Positions 11,801 through 24,908 of a DNA stretch of 64,000 nucleotides are shown here, piece after piece. The notes under the pieces are model-generated. The model was not told where the DNA came from, did no database searches, and saw only the letters and a program-made list of their open reading frames with translations. Position numbers and translations under genes: made by a program. Within the stretch, counting starts at the first letter, position 1; each line of letters opens with the position of its first letter. Source of the stretch: Pycnopodia helianthoides (lineage: Eukaryota; Echinodermata; Asteroidea; Forcipulatida; Asteriidae); NCBI GenBank assembly GCA_032158295.1, contig CM063257.1:434001-498000 (forward strand). The letters run 5' to 3'.

Positions 11801-14800
11801 CTAGAGAGAATTTCTTTTCAAATTTATTGGGAAGATTACTCTGGTTTTTGTTAGACTCTTCTACCTCTTGCTGTGAAGGTTTCTCAGGTGGTTTGTCTTG
11901 AGCTTCAGACCCTTCCTCACAATCGGTTTCTTTTGAACTAGAGACCATGTGAAACTCGTGACTCACACCTTTCTTGGCTTTGACGATCTTGGCGAGACTA
12001 GTCTTCAAATTCCTGAAGATGACATTCAGCACGTAAGTGGGGTAAATCCTGATCAACTCTTCAACTGTTTGAGCAACTGTTCCTTCAACACTTGGGGGTT
12101 TAGCAAAGGACCAAAACGACTTGTTTAGAAGGTTGCGTAACGATTTTCCATCCCCACTACCTGAGAAGTGGGAAACTGCTGGCATATTTAGGGTGGAGTA
12201 TTTCTGGATACGGCCAGCTTCACCACGTTTGATCATCGTTTGTAATCGTCTAGTTGCCTCCTTTCAAACCATCGGTGGATAAATTCTTGATAAGCTCCAT
12301 TAAGCTTGTGTTGATTTGATTCTTGTGTGGTGGGCTTCTCTTGTTACCTTCCTGAGTCTTAGAGCTCCTTTTGTTGGATCTACTCTTACTTGGATTCTTT
12401 AAGTTTTCCTCATTGACAGAGCCTGGAGGAGTTTCTTCATCATCTTCTCTTGTTGCGAATCACCAACACGTTGTTTCTTACGAGGGCGCTTTCTGAAGCC
12501 TCATACCATCACCGTCAGCATCCCATTCTTCGTCTTCATCAATGTTAAGATCATCTTGCTCTTCTTCGCTCTCTGATTCAGAGCTTTCAGATTCTGATGA
12601 AGATTCTTCAGATGCCCAGATATCCTTAATATCCTGCAATGAAAAAAAACCCAATAAATTTGTAAAACCTAATTGTTTAACCTATAGAATAAACCCCTTG
12701 CATATGACATCACAAGCTTGAACAGCGCCCTCAATGATGTCAAAAGAATAGGCTGAATGTCGTACGTGGCGAGTACGCCCTTGCCTTTCCCAATGTTTGA
12801 CATCAGCGATGGCAGTCTATGCAAGAGGTATTTACAAAAAAATGGACGATAGTCTCTTTGCCTAGGGTAAAACCACCAGTGCCCACTTTCATGGAACTCT
12901 GAAGGTTGAAAAAACTATTTTGTTTCCTGTAGTTGTAACCATGCTGGAAAAGCAGGTTGCTAGGTTGGAAAACATTTGTTTTTACATGTGCACACCCAAA
13001 AAGAAATTTATTGACCAAGAAGAAATTCACCTACTTGCAGTTGTTTTGTATACTTATTTTGCAGGATGGAATTTGAACCTTTCTTGCATTTTTATGCGAT
13101 CAGATTTTTAAAAATCTTCTGGAAATTGAGTGCGTCACAAAACTGACTTTGACCTTGAAGCCACAAGCAGATTAATTAACTAAAGAATGTTAAAAATTCT
13201 AGTCTTACCTGATCAGTGTCTGGTATTAACTGGGCAGCTTCAAACTCCTTCTTGAGTTTCTCCCGATTACGGATGGCAAACTTGGCTAGTTTAGATTCCC
13301 ATGGTGTGAGCTCTAGCAGAAGGTTAGTCAGTTTCTCATGCAGTTCTTTCTCACATCGTTTTCTCGGTGGTTGCTTCTTGTACGTCACGGCCTGAAGGAA
13401 CAAAAAAACAATCACAAAAACAATAGATAAGAAAATTGATACGCAGGGTTCTAGGCCTCGAACTTCGTGTTCAAAAGGGCACGACAATATTTACAATTTT
13501 TTTTTTCGATTTTGTAAGTGTAAAAAGTGCACCACCTCATTTTTGTCGAATTTGGGGCATCAATGCAAAAACAAAATTTAACGAGACAGCTGACCATTTC
13601 TGAAACACGTTAAACCGACTGTTTCAAAAACAAAATCTAAGGTTACAAAAATTGCCCACACCTGATGCTCCCAGGTCAATCAAGAAGGATTACATAAAAA
13701 CAATATCAGACAGGATTCAAATATTTAAAGCGATGGTCCTAAATTGTTTTTTTGAGGAGTTTGTGGACCGATATCTATTTTTAAAAATGGTGCTCTCTGC
13801 GCTGCAAATTGTTAAAAATGGGAAAGCTATTCAAAAACTCATCAATACCTTTCTTTTTTCCCAGTAACTGGAGGAGTAGGACAGCTTTCCGGAGTTGAAG
13901 GTGGGCCAAATTTAGCAACAAGCTCCCTCAATGAATCCATGCTGTCACAAACAAGCTCAAACTCTCCAAGAATCGGAAGAACTTCAACATGTCGTTTGCA
14001 TGGAGAGGAAGGTGGGATGGCTGCTTGGGTCTCAGCTTCACCCTCTTGTACATTCTTAATGGGCTGCTCTGAAGTATCCATGGGTGTTACCTGAGGGTCA
14101 GTATCTGGTTTGACTTCACCGGGCGTGTCCACAGATTGACTGGACTTGTTAGTAGAAACATTCATTGGATCCCCCTCCAAAGTCACTGTTTCTGATCTCC
14201 CCTCTGGATTAGTGGAAGGGCAATTAGTTCTAGTGCTTTCAGCGCTTTGATCGACTCCTCCATTATCCATTGAGGGGTTGTTCCTTTCAGTATCTTCAAC
14301 AGTTCCCTCATGTCCATCATTTGAAGTTGTGGCATCATTCTTGGGACCACTATGCTCCAATGTTGACGGACATTTCACTGGTACTTCACCATTACATACC
14401 GGTTTGATTTCATCTGTCTTCGATGTTTGAGATTGATCAAGCTTCTTTTGACGATTCTCCAAGTCATTTCCATCCGCTGACACATTCTTACAATTCATGT
14501 CTTCATCATCAGTCTTATCTATATCTCCATTGTCCTCATTTTCAGAGGCAATCGTTGACTCTTCCTCAGTGTCCATTGTCTCTGTGGCTGTCCTGGATGT
14601 TGTTGGTTGGTCTGACTGACTGTCTGTCTCGTCTGTTTCATCCTCCATTTCTGTACACTCACTAGCGACGTCTTCAGAACCAGTACTGGATATTACACTT
14701 TCAGCATAGGCCCCAAAATGAACAGTTGGGGTCAACCTCTGTTAAAAAAGAAAAAGTGTATCAACTTTTAAGACCAATGCTCAAGTTTATTTTTCTGCTT

Positions 14801-17800
14801 ACTGTAAGAGACAAATTGGTAGCAGGAAAAAACACGCTTAACCTGTATTTTACAGGTAAGCAAGGAATTCTTGCTTACAAAGTGTGCATACTTCAGTACT
14901 TTACATTCTTAGCTTACACAGCAAAGGCAGAAATTTGGCGCTAACCAATGGACATTCACGCATGCATACAGACTGTACAACCTGGGGCTATCCTAATGGT
15001 GATATCTTTATGTTTTTTTGTGAAGTGGAATTGGATCCGAAGTCCTCCCACCCCCCACCCCCGAGAAAAAAAATAAATAAAATAGTAAAAATTATAATTT
15101 GTTTGTATCCGCCTAAATTCTCACAGATTGGCACGATATACTAGCTTGTGCATGAGGAGAATGCTTTATGGTAATTTGAAATGATATGTACCTGTCTTAG
15201 CCGGCTTGGTCGTGACCGAGGTGTTTCCATAGCAGCAGACTTGGATTTGGTGGGTATCTTTTTGGATTTGGGTGTTTTCCGTAGCTTGTTTGGCGTTGGT
15301 ATATCATCTTTAGCCTTGACTGCCATCTCCGCTTCCTGTGTATTCATTGGAAATCAAATCTGAATTATTTACTTTTATAAATAATAAAATGAAAATAACC
15401 GGTAAAAACAAGCACCCATCATGTGAATAAACACAGTATTAGTTTTACTTAGAGATCAACTTGTCTCCAAATCAATCGAAGGAATTGATGTACCTTTTCT
15501 TTCTTGGTCTTCTTCAGGAGGTCGGGATACTTCTTCTGACGGTATATTCTCAAATCTGCTCCACAGAATTGAGGGAAGTGAATAAAAGAGCTGGATTCTC
15601 CATCGATGCCTAGAATGATTGGTCGTTGTTCATCTACAGGTTGAGACAAGACACAACGTCTCACTACCATTTGAGTTTCCTGTCAATTAAAATATAGAAA
15701 ACAATTAACAGAGGTCATAAGTTCAAATCACGCTCTAGTCAATTAACTTCAATCAAACTAAAACTTATAAAAATTGATCGCAACAGATTTTTTAAAAGTA
15801 CTGATAAAATATTGTTATAATTTTCCAGTGTACATGCATGTACATGTAGTAGGAGAGTTTAAAAAGTACGCTACGCCATAAGTAAATGCTACATCATAAG
15901 TAAATGCAAATCAATTTAGAAGAGGGGAGGGTCCGTACTTCATACACTCGGCACATAATTATTGAATGTGTGTATGTTGTGTTTCCCAAACTCCCATGAG
16001 TGACTTACTAGGTTTCTTCCTCATTCTAACAAAATCCAACACCAAACCTGTTGGGCTCTGATTATGGTGGTATGCCTGAATCCCTGGAGTGATTTGCTAG
16101 GATCCTTCCTCACTCAAAAAAAATCCAACACCATATGGTAACTCAACACCCAAACTGTTGGACTCAGATGGTAGTATGCCTGATCCCATGTAAAGCCTGA
16201 TCAGTTTACTAATGCTGTCCCCAGTCCAACACCATTCAGTAACTCAACACCCAAACTGTTGGATTATAATGTGTTGATATGACCAACGAATAAAAATACC
16301 CATCAAGTTAGATTTTGATGGTATTGGACTGGTTAGTGTTAAGATGTTCAACTGAAGAGGAGCAGAGTATACTGTTCGAATTGTCGAGACCACACCGGCT
16401 CTTTTCAGAGCCAACACTCTCACAAAAGAGATTTACACATGGTTGTACCCGCAAGTTTACTATTTACAGTTCCTTCATAATGTTCAACAAATTTTGAGGC
16501 AGAATTTACTTACAAATAGTTGATCACACAGTCCCTTCAGCATCCAGACTCTCTCATAGTATGTAAGCTCATGATACTGCACTCTATCCAATGGAAAACT
16601 GGATCCCAGCACTTCAAAGAACCTCTCCGGTACTCCAATCTTTTCATAAACTCGTGTAGGGTCTTCAAGCTTCTCCAGCACAACGTACCAGCCACGGACC
16701 CACTCTCTCAGACGAGCTTCCCAAACTTTGTAGGGCATCGGTGGTTTCTTGGCTAGTCTAATTTGGGATCAAACAGATATTTGTTTCAAATTTTAGTCGC
16801 ATTTTTGACAGGATTCTTTCAATAGACCAAATAATCAAATAGTTTTGTTACCTGTAACCCAACCAACCATTCGAAAACCTGCCAGTGTCATAAATGGTTT
16901 TAACCTCTGGTGAATGTGTGAATCCACTCTTGTAAATTAACATGGGCTGAAGACAGTAAAGTCAAAAAAGGGCGTTATCATATGAAATTGGCTGTATCAG
17001 GGACAGATTTTTTTTTTGGGGGGGGGAAGGGGGGGTGTCAGAATATCCTGCCGCACCGTTTTATCAATAATTTGAAAAGGCTTCCTTACTGACTGCATGT
17101 TTCACTACTAAACACTTTATTTCTATGAGCACATATATGTAATCAAATTCTCTCAGAGCGTATGCTTTTTTTCCTCAAATCCCCTACCAATGGTTAGTGA
17201 CAAGAAGTATCGATACGGCTCGCTGCCCATGGTAGCGAAGCCAGTGGAGTCTTACCTTGTTCTCTGATAAGGTGTGCTGAGCAGTGTAGTGAAGATTCTT
17301 CGTAGTATCATACTCTCCATTGGCAATGCAAAGGAGCGTTCTAGCTCAAAGAAACTGATCTCATCTAATTCTAGGACAGTCTGACATAGATTTAGAAAAT
17401 GACCAATCGCTGGGATCTAAACCAAAGACAAGAATTACACATATTAATAATAATAATGGGCATTTATTGGGTGTTTCTGAATGTAAACCCAGTGCATCCA
17501 AGTGTCTTACACTGTTTTACTATTGTTGGTTGTTTTTGCCTCAAGTAAGGCTCGAATTTGGAGTAATATTCCACAAAACCGCAGGGCTTGCAGCTCAAAA
17601 TTTTGAGTTTACTGGCCTGACGTTAAAATCACTTGCCTTTGGCCTGCGATCCAGTATAAAATTCAAGCCTTGTTAAGCATCCCTGAAACATTCTAAACTC
17701 ATTTAGAGTATGCATCACCGGCAGCCAAGTGATTCATACTTCTAGATTGCTCAACCTTCCTAAATCCTCTTCAGCATGTTTCTGATTACAGAGGATTGCT

Positions 17801-20800
17801 GCTTCTCACTACGCTTGGCATATCAATCTTATCAAAGTCCAACAAAGTGTGGATGATAGTGGAGGATCGAGGTTGCCTGTGGGCCCATTTACTCTGAGGT
17901 GATGAGAAGCAATTCTAGTTAAGTGCTTTGCTTAAGTGTCATGGCTAGGATTCGAATCAACACTCCGATAACACCACCATCAGTACTTGAATCTGATGCA
18001 CTAGACAATAAATTGTATCCAGCCTTTCTGCAGGATTATGTTTTCTTTTAAAGATTGATTTACATTTCGTCTTTTTTTCTTCGTAAAAGACTTTGTTTCG
18101 CCTTGGTAGCAACTCTATGAAATGGTACCAAAACGCTTGGATTTGCGCTATTGTTAGAAACAACCATTGCCAAACAAGCACCTTTTTTCCATACATACCA
18201 AGTAAAGACAGTAAGGTTTTTAAATATGAAATCTTACAAGACGCAACATTGAATAAGCTTCATGGACATGAGGAAAACGAGTCTTGTACAAACCTCCCAG
18301 AGTGACTTCATATTGGTCCAGTTAGGTTCTCCAATCAAATGTTTATCCCATTCCAGCAGATCATTTCTCTCTTTGATGATCTCATCTCGCCTGTCCACAA
18401 TCTTCTGTCTCTTCTCCTCTTTCTCCTTTAGTTCTAGCTCTCGTCCAATATGGAAAGCAAGGGGAGTCGCTGACGCTTTCTCCATCGCACGAGCTACTAG
18501 CCTGGTGCAGGAACGGCGGAGGCGACCTTTACATATCAAACAAATTTCAAAATTAAAGTGCTATTTAATACTCCATTAAAACCATTTACAATTTTTGCTA
18601 ACGCAGGCCTTGAATTTCATTTTTGAGAGGGCAAGGCCATTTTCATTTTGTAAAGGGCACTTCCATTGGAAATTCTTAAAGTGTATGGAAAATTTTGAAG
18701 TTGCACCAAGGCCAAGACCAGGGCAACGGAGGACATTGCCTCCATGTAATTCCAGGCTTGCTAACGTGACCTCAATCCTCCAGTAAAGGTAGGGCAGACG
18801 CACTCCTCAGTATCACAGTGTTTGTATTTACTGTTGGCAAGGCCATTTTCATTATACATAGGGTACTTTATTGGAATCCTAAGGTCTTGTGCCCAACTGA
18901 CAAATTTGTCAACATCTAAAACATCTGATGACTTCATTCAGAGAAAAATGGGACACTACATTTTTGTACGGGATGTTTTGGTTAAAAACTGACTTTTTCA
19001 GAGCGATATTTGAAACATGACGTCATTAGATATATCAAAAACTAATGAATCTTTACATTCCAAGGAGGAATTTCTTGTTAGTCAAAAGGTCAAATTCAAG
19101 GCAGTTTTGACTGAATATTATCAAAAGTCAGTTATGAACCAAAACAGTCTCATATAAATACGCAGAGACCCAAAATTGAATTTGACCTTTGACCCTCTTT
19201 GATAATAATACTTACCAGACGACAGTTCTATAGTATTTGGGCAGCCATCATTGTATTTGCCTTGAGATGTCACATACAGGGTCGTCTTTTCCTGAAGGGG
19301 TCTGAAGAAGTAAATAAGAGATTATACAAAAACATCAAACTTTATTATAGGTCACTTTCCACACTCTCCCACATAGTTTAGTTCATGTATCACAGCTGTT
19401 CCAGTGATGCGGCTTATATTTTGGGCGGTTTATAGTCCGAAAATTGCGGTGCATGTACCTTATCATCTCGTTACCGTGACAACTCTATCATGATGTCATT
19501 TTTTTACCACTACAGATTGGTTCTATGGAGCCCTTACCTTGACAGAAGTGCCAGTTTCTGCTCAAAGACACATTCCAGAGTCTGAGCGTATTTAGATATC
19601 TGGTGTTTCATTCCGTTGTAACGATAACAATTCTCCAGCATTTGTCGCATATCGGTTGCAAACTCTGTGATGCTTACATACTCTTTACTAAGGAACTTGG
19701 ATTCAACTGAAAGGAAAGATTGTTGGAAAATGTTAAGATCAAGGAGTGTCCCACATCAAAATCTTCACAGCTTACTAAATGCTACATGTGACTGTGCGGT
19801 AAACCACTGCCCAAACATTTCTCAAGTAGGCCTAAACCAAGATTAGTATCATTGGGAACAATTTCACAGACTTTTATCTTTGATGAGGTCATTCAGACAC
19901 AGTACTTAAAGCAGTATTAACTCATTCGGTTTTAACTTTGTGTGTCTGAACTGAATCGGGTTGAACCAGAATGAGTTAAATCGGTCGGCGATAGTTTAAC
20001 GCTAAACCACTTTTGGTTTAGCACGGTGTGTGGACAGAATAAAGTTAACCACACCGGTTTAAGTCCTCACCGGTGACCGATGACCCAGGACGAGTTGCGT
20101 AACACGCCATAAATTGTGAGGGTTTTTATGTAAATGTAGCAGATGATGTTGTGTTGGGTCATGGTGCTGTTTGACCTCTTAAAACCGAAGATAAACAGTA
20201 TTGAGTTTAACTTCGAGCTGACTGAATGCAAGGTAGTTTTATCTTTATGACCATATACATGTATAGTCTACGTTTCTTAAAACAAAACCAACTTTGTGTA
20301 ACTGAGAACTTTTTATCCAGACATTTTCACTAGAAGAATTGGGTCAAAACTGAAGACAATTACTGTAAGTCTGATTTCTGCCCTATACTCCATCAACCTA
20401 AAGTTCCAAACACCAACACCCCCTCCCCCTCATGGTTTACACGCAAGGGTAAGGGTTAGGATTAGGAAAATACACTAGGGATGTCGGAACATAGGTGCGG
20501 AACCATAGAACTGAATAATCTATAAAGGGGCAATTCCATGGTTACTCATTTTACGTTTTTTATGTACTTTTGAGATTCCTTGGGCTGTATATGACCTTAC
20601 TGAAAAGGTTAAAAAACTGTTATACCCATGGTAGATAGAGTAGACCTAGACCTACTTAAGCACCAAAGATGACATCCAGAAAAATGTGTCATGCATGATA
20701 TACAAGACACACAAAATTGGTTACTCACATTCCGAAAATGTAACGTGAGTAATCAATTTTGTGTCTTGTCTTGTGTCTTGTACATCAAAAGCGTAACGTG

Positions 20801-21932
20801 AGTAACCGTGGAATTGTCCTAATGGTTAATCACATCTTCTTTGCTTACTTTTCCTAAGCCACATGGGATGTTTAATCCTCTCGTCATAATCCCATAGGGA
20901 GTTAGTATCCACCTGATCCAGGAACGGCCAGACAAAGGATTTGCATTTATCCCCAAATATTCCCGTCAAGATCCGATAAGCCTGCATGAGTTCATCGGAT
21001 AGATCAGGGACGAAAACTAAAGAGCTTCCTCGTGATTTGGCCGTTGTCTTCTGACTTAAAGTCGACTTTGAATCAAGGGAGTTTGGCTCAACTTTTGAAG
21101 GCGATGGAAGTTGAGGACTCGTTGAGTCGAGGTCTATCAGAGGTGAATACTGGGTGTTTCCTTCGGACTTGACCGGGCTTGGACTACAGTTAGGGCCCTG
21201 TAACGTGCTTGACTGAACAACGTTATCTTTGTTCAAACTAGAAACTGATTTATCATGATCTGCTAGAACACTCATCATCCCGTCATGTGATAATTCAGTT
21301 CTAACAACATCTGTATTTGATAGGCTTAATGTAGTTGATGTCGCCTCTGTTGACGGCTCATTCTTTGGTATAACTTTGTCACCAACTGCATGCACACTTG
21401 AAGTTTCATCAGGCTTTCTGACATCTTGTGGAATGTTCAACGGTTTTGTTTCAGATTTAACTCTGGAACTCAAAGACTCTGGAGAATAAGGCGTATTTCC
21501 ACTCGGAGGTTCTGCTCTAGTTTGTTGGTCATGATGGTTGTTGACTGAATTCTGGTCTGAAGTTTGCTTATTTGATCTGAAGTTTGCTGAAGATCCGTTG
21601 TCACGGTTCTTACCCTCGGCTACATGACATATTGCTGTCTCATTCATAACGACAGCTCCATCATCAGGAATGTGTGAGCGTTTAGATTCTGGTTTAGTCA
21701 GATTTTCATTCATCTGAAGCAGATTATCAACCTTGTTGTTCTGATTGGAGATCTTTCTTGCCGTACTTTCATTCCTCTCTGAGATCAGGGATTGCGCAAC
21801 AGCAACGTTCTCATACGCTTCATCATCTAACGGGGAACATTGTCCTTGCTGCTCAAGGTTACCATGGTTAACTGATTGCTTCAAAGCACCATTCACTAGA
21901 ACTGGATCGTGATCTGAATTACAACGATCCAT
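8803..21932 (-). CDS. brd10: Bromodomain-containing protein 10 (BRD10/KIAA2026) orthologue
   Basis: Eleven coding exons on the minus strand: 21932-20849, 19706-19538, 18501-18294, 17416-17256, 16946-16852, 16757-16514, 15679-15494, 15335-15192, 14738-13849, 13391-13209, 12633-8803. They would encode about 2,100 aa, matching human KIAA2026 as I recall it (about 2,100 aa). After a Ser/Asn-rich N-terminus, a bromodomain (about residues 315-417) spans exons 1-2 and is split by a phase-1 intron; FATDMRQMLENCYRYNG is the typical helix-C segment. Exon 3 is charged and helical. Exon 4 is DDT-like (EISFFELERSFALP). Exon 6 (ELTYYERVWMLKGLCDQLF) and exon 7 (LGIDGESSSFIHF) resemble WHIM1/WHIM2. Exon 9 is acidic. 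Exon 11 is Gln-rich with polyQ. Predicted nuclear chromatin protein; its biochemical role is not shown here. Phase breaks at exons 4/5 and 9/10, plus several frameshifts at 11430-12510, look like base-calling indels. An alternative is that the last exon is really damaged. Confidence 0.86.
16000..16275. repeat. Degenerate intronic repeat (BRD10 intron 6)
   Basis: Three imperfect copies of a segment with 'ccaacacc', 'aactcaacacccaaactgtt' and 'ggtatgcctga' blocks. Non-coding. Confidence 0.5.
16340..16460 (+). repeat. Dispersed repeat with histone-type 3' stem-loop
   Basis: Contains GGCTCTTTTCAGAGCC at 16397-16412, an exact six-base-pair stem with a four-base loop, matching the replication-dependent histone mRNA 3' stem-loop pattern. 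It is followed by CACAAAAGAG, resembling the purine-rich downstream element. A second copy lies at 27570-27690 in reverse orientation. No histone ORF is adjacent, so it belongs to a repeat in a BRD10 intron. Confidence 0.7.
17890..18010 (-). mobile_element. SINE fragment (tRNA-derived head), minus oriented
   Basis: On the minus strand it has a B-box-like GATTCGAATCC, then CATGACACTTAAGCAAAGC and CACTTAACTAGAATTGCTTC. It is homologous to the fuller SINE at 33247-33540. It lies in BRD10 intron 3. Confidence 0.6.
18590..18760. repeat. Dispersed ~170-bp repeat (copy 1)
   Basis: Shares 'gagggcaaggccattttcat' and 'accaaggccaagaccaggg' blocks with 56940-57110 in the same orientation. Intronic and non-coding; ORFs across it are spurious. 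Confidence 0.7.
20521..20823. mobile_element. Fold-back element in BRD10 intron 1
   Basis: The ends are inverted: GGGGCAATTCCATGGTTACTC at the left, and AGGACAATTCCACGGTTACTC reading inward from the right on the other strand. An inner inverted pair carries 'acaagacacacaaaattg'. MITE-like. Confidence 0.7.
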
Positions 21933-23594
21933 TGTTCGTATTAAAAATGTTGTTTTTAGAAATCAATAATCTTGACAGAATCCCTCATGTCATAATGCAA
22001 GCTTTTCGGTCTTGAAAGTTGAGCTGCCTGGAATGACCAATGGTGAGTAATGGATGAGGTGGGTCATGATGCCATTCTAAGAACTGCAGAAAAACAACAA
22101 CAATGTGTTCAATCAGTTATGACATGATCATTCTATACACATAAGAAGACAAGTTGTGCAAAATCTTTGAACGTGAACTTTCATTTTGACAATTTGGTTG
22201 AGAATATGCAAATATTTCACCAAATATGACAGACTATTGACAGACTGACTAATTAATATGACAAATGTTACTACTGTATGACATTCCAAAGTCAGTGAAT
22301 CAAGTTTTGCTGGCACCATTCCAGCAAGCTACGTACCAATCTGCAGCGGTAGAACCACCGCAGCGCTTAAGAAATCTGGGTGCATATTTTTCTCTCTGTT
22401 TGTTCATTCTACTGTTATTAACTTTGAAATATTCACATTGGGTTTCTAGTGTCAATTGTATACGAAAAACCTCTCAAGCAAGTAATCTTTTATTGTTTTA
22501 TACTTAATTTGCAGTAAAACAATCTTATTTAAGTACCCCAATATTCAATTCAAAAATAAAGAGAAAACAAGCATTTTGACAAGAGAGAAATCTTGGTACC
22601 CCAATAACGAGTAATCAATCGCTGCAGTTCTATTGCTGCATATTTAGACATGTAGCATCTGTTCTCTTCAGCCTGCTGAGGGGCGACCTATCCTATTTCA
22701 CAATGGGGTACTAGGCCAACTCAACGGACTGTCAAAACAAGTGCGAAATTTTTACACATGTCCTTCATAGCACTTTTCGGTCTTAAGGAATGTGAGCAAA
22801 CAAGAGCTAAATAGTAAATGGCAGCTATGTTTATACGTAAGATATTGCACGGTTGGCCAAATATGAGCCCTGAAGTGTTTAAAAGTCAAGTGTCCGATGA
22901 AATGGTCTGTTATTTAAATTACTGTAATCTCATTGTCATTGCCTTGAGGGCATTTACAAAATTTCATTAAGGAGGTCCTCTGTGTTTTCATTCAGTTACT
23001 TCTATTCTAAGTTCTAAATTGGAAGTTACAGCTTGCGCGACATGAAAAATGAATGAACTGTAAAATATTTTGAGTTGAGCTGGTGTATCCCAAAAAATTA
23101 ATCAATTTATATGAATAAATATCCTGAACTAGTTAGCCCAGACAAAGAAGATCAGTACTACTTGGCTACAACAACATCAACAATTATTTTAAATAATTAT
23201 TTGCTTGAGGATTCCTCAGAAAGTTTTAAGTCTCTCAAAAGAGTAAGAAAGTTCAGAAAGTAGCAGAAACATCTTGCCTGACATTTGTTGCATTGTTTGA
23301 CCATCAATTTAATTTTGGGGGGTTTATTTGACCACCCCAGTTTCTCGCATCCAAACTGAATGGTGACCAATCGTCAACTCTATCCTGACTTTTCCCACAA
23401 TGTAGACCTTATGTTTACAATCATTTATAAACTAAATGGTCTTTCTAAACTTACACACTTTTCAATCGTATTCACTTGACAAAGACCCGTTTTTCCAGCT
23501 AACGACACGGACGCATAAGTTCCTGCTTCAAAATAGCACTAGAAAAACTCTCCAGCCACAATCTTGGCAATCAGGATGTGGACATATCCTTACC
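21933..23594 (-). other. Probable BRD10 5' UTR and first intron
   Basis: Upstream of the BRD10 ATG a strong acceptor, TTTTTCTGCAG, lies at about 22084, so the first coding exon probably starts at 22083. A candidate donor, AAAAG followed by GTAAGG, lies at about 23594-23593 and could end an untranslated first exon upstream. This is inferred from splice-site shape alone. No other gene was seen in the interval. Confidence 0.4.
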
Positions 23595-24908
23595 TTTTCT
23601 TTTTCAAAGATCTTTTTTGAGGTTTGTGTCCTGATAATGAGGCAAAGTGTCGTAAATTTGTCTGGGATCTCGAGCAAACTTTCATTCATTTTCCCCGACA
23701 TGAAATTGACTATATTACCCAGGATGCATTACGAAGAGCACCCAGAATGCAACAGCAGGCTCTACGTCATGAGATAATTTGCATATTATCAAGTTGTTCG
23801 TACGGACGTCGAGGGCGCTGTGCTTTAACTGCTCTCTGGTCTGCCATGGCATGGTCTAACAAGCCCAATGATTAATGGATAAACGTGCAATGACTTAAGC
23901 TTTCCTTGGCGTGTTTTGGCGACCATGACCGGAAGCAAGTTCCTGACGTAAAATTCACTGACCAAAACAGTTTCCGAGAGCTACGCGAAAATTGGTCGGT
24001 AACCAGAAACAGTTCATGACGTGGGTACATCTCTAGACAATGCAGGTTCTGAAAATAGGAATACAACCTTCATTTTATTTTCAAGTAATGGAACTTAGTC
24101 ATTGTAATTTTATCATTATTGTTGAATAGTTATGCTTCATGGTATTTTGTTTTGAAAAGAATTCCATTTACATTTTTCGATAGTTTCCGCCATCTAGAAA
24201 CAAAGCCTATAATCGAGCCAACAAGTCGGTTACGGTTTGGTCCGAACAGCCGCGTCACTGTAGTTCAACCGAAGTCGCGAAAACGATCAACGTATGACCA
24301 AAGCTCAGAACCGTCAGGGGGCGCTGTTTGCGAGGGATTTCGTCATAAAAATATGAATAATGCTAGGACCTTTTCAACCACAACATACAACATGTACGTC
24401 ATCTTAAACTTGCACATAGAGCGCCCTCACTTTACCCAGAAACGACATTGACTCAATCGCGCCCAAATGAGCTTTTAAAGGGCCGTAAACGGTGCGTTGT
24501 CTTTAAAAAATTGCTCGATGTTGACAGTATGTCAGCCGGGAATATTTCTCTGGAGGATTGGTACTGGTATGAGCTTTATAACCAGCGATATCAAACTATT
24601 ATTTACTGTCCTTCAGACGAGACCAGAAATGACTCTTCGGTCCAGACCTCCCCTACCACGTGATGGCTATCCAGTACTATTGGAGATCAATGGTCTATAC
24701 ACATTAATGAGAAAGGTTTTGGTTGCCACGTCCTAAATTGACAGGGGACCAGTCTTTTTTTGTACTACCAGCCTCGGTTTGGCTACGTGTGTTAAATGGA
24801 AGATACCACTATGGGGATCATTATGATAGCGTTCTATTCAGGTCATATATTAACATGATTTGCTACTTAGGCTCAATTTAATTAGAAGCTGTTGACAAAG
24901 GAAAGCAA
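23595..24908. other. Intergenic, no recognised gene
   Basis: Several 60-110 aa ORFs are open here, for example 24448-24663 on the plus strand, but none has recognisable motifs, signal peptide or matching splice partners. It may include the BRD10 promoter. Confidence 0.45.

Noticed and set aside
16352..16385. Hammerhead ribozyme core (CTGAAGA, a GC-rich stem, then GAA) ahead of the histone-type stem-loop
   Set aside because: Helix III cannot form in either copy and the second copy lacks the CTGANGA core. Only a family consensus could support it.
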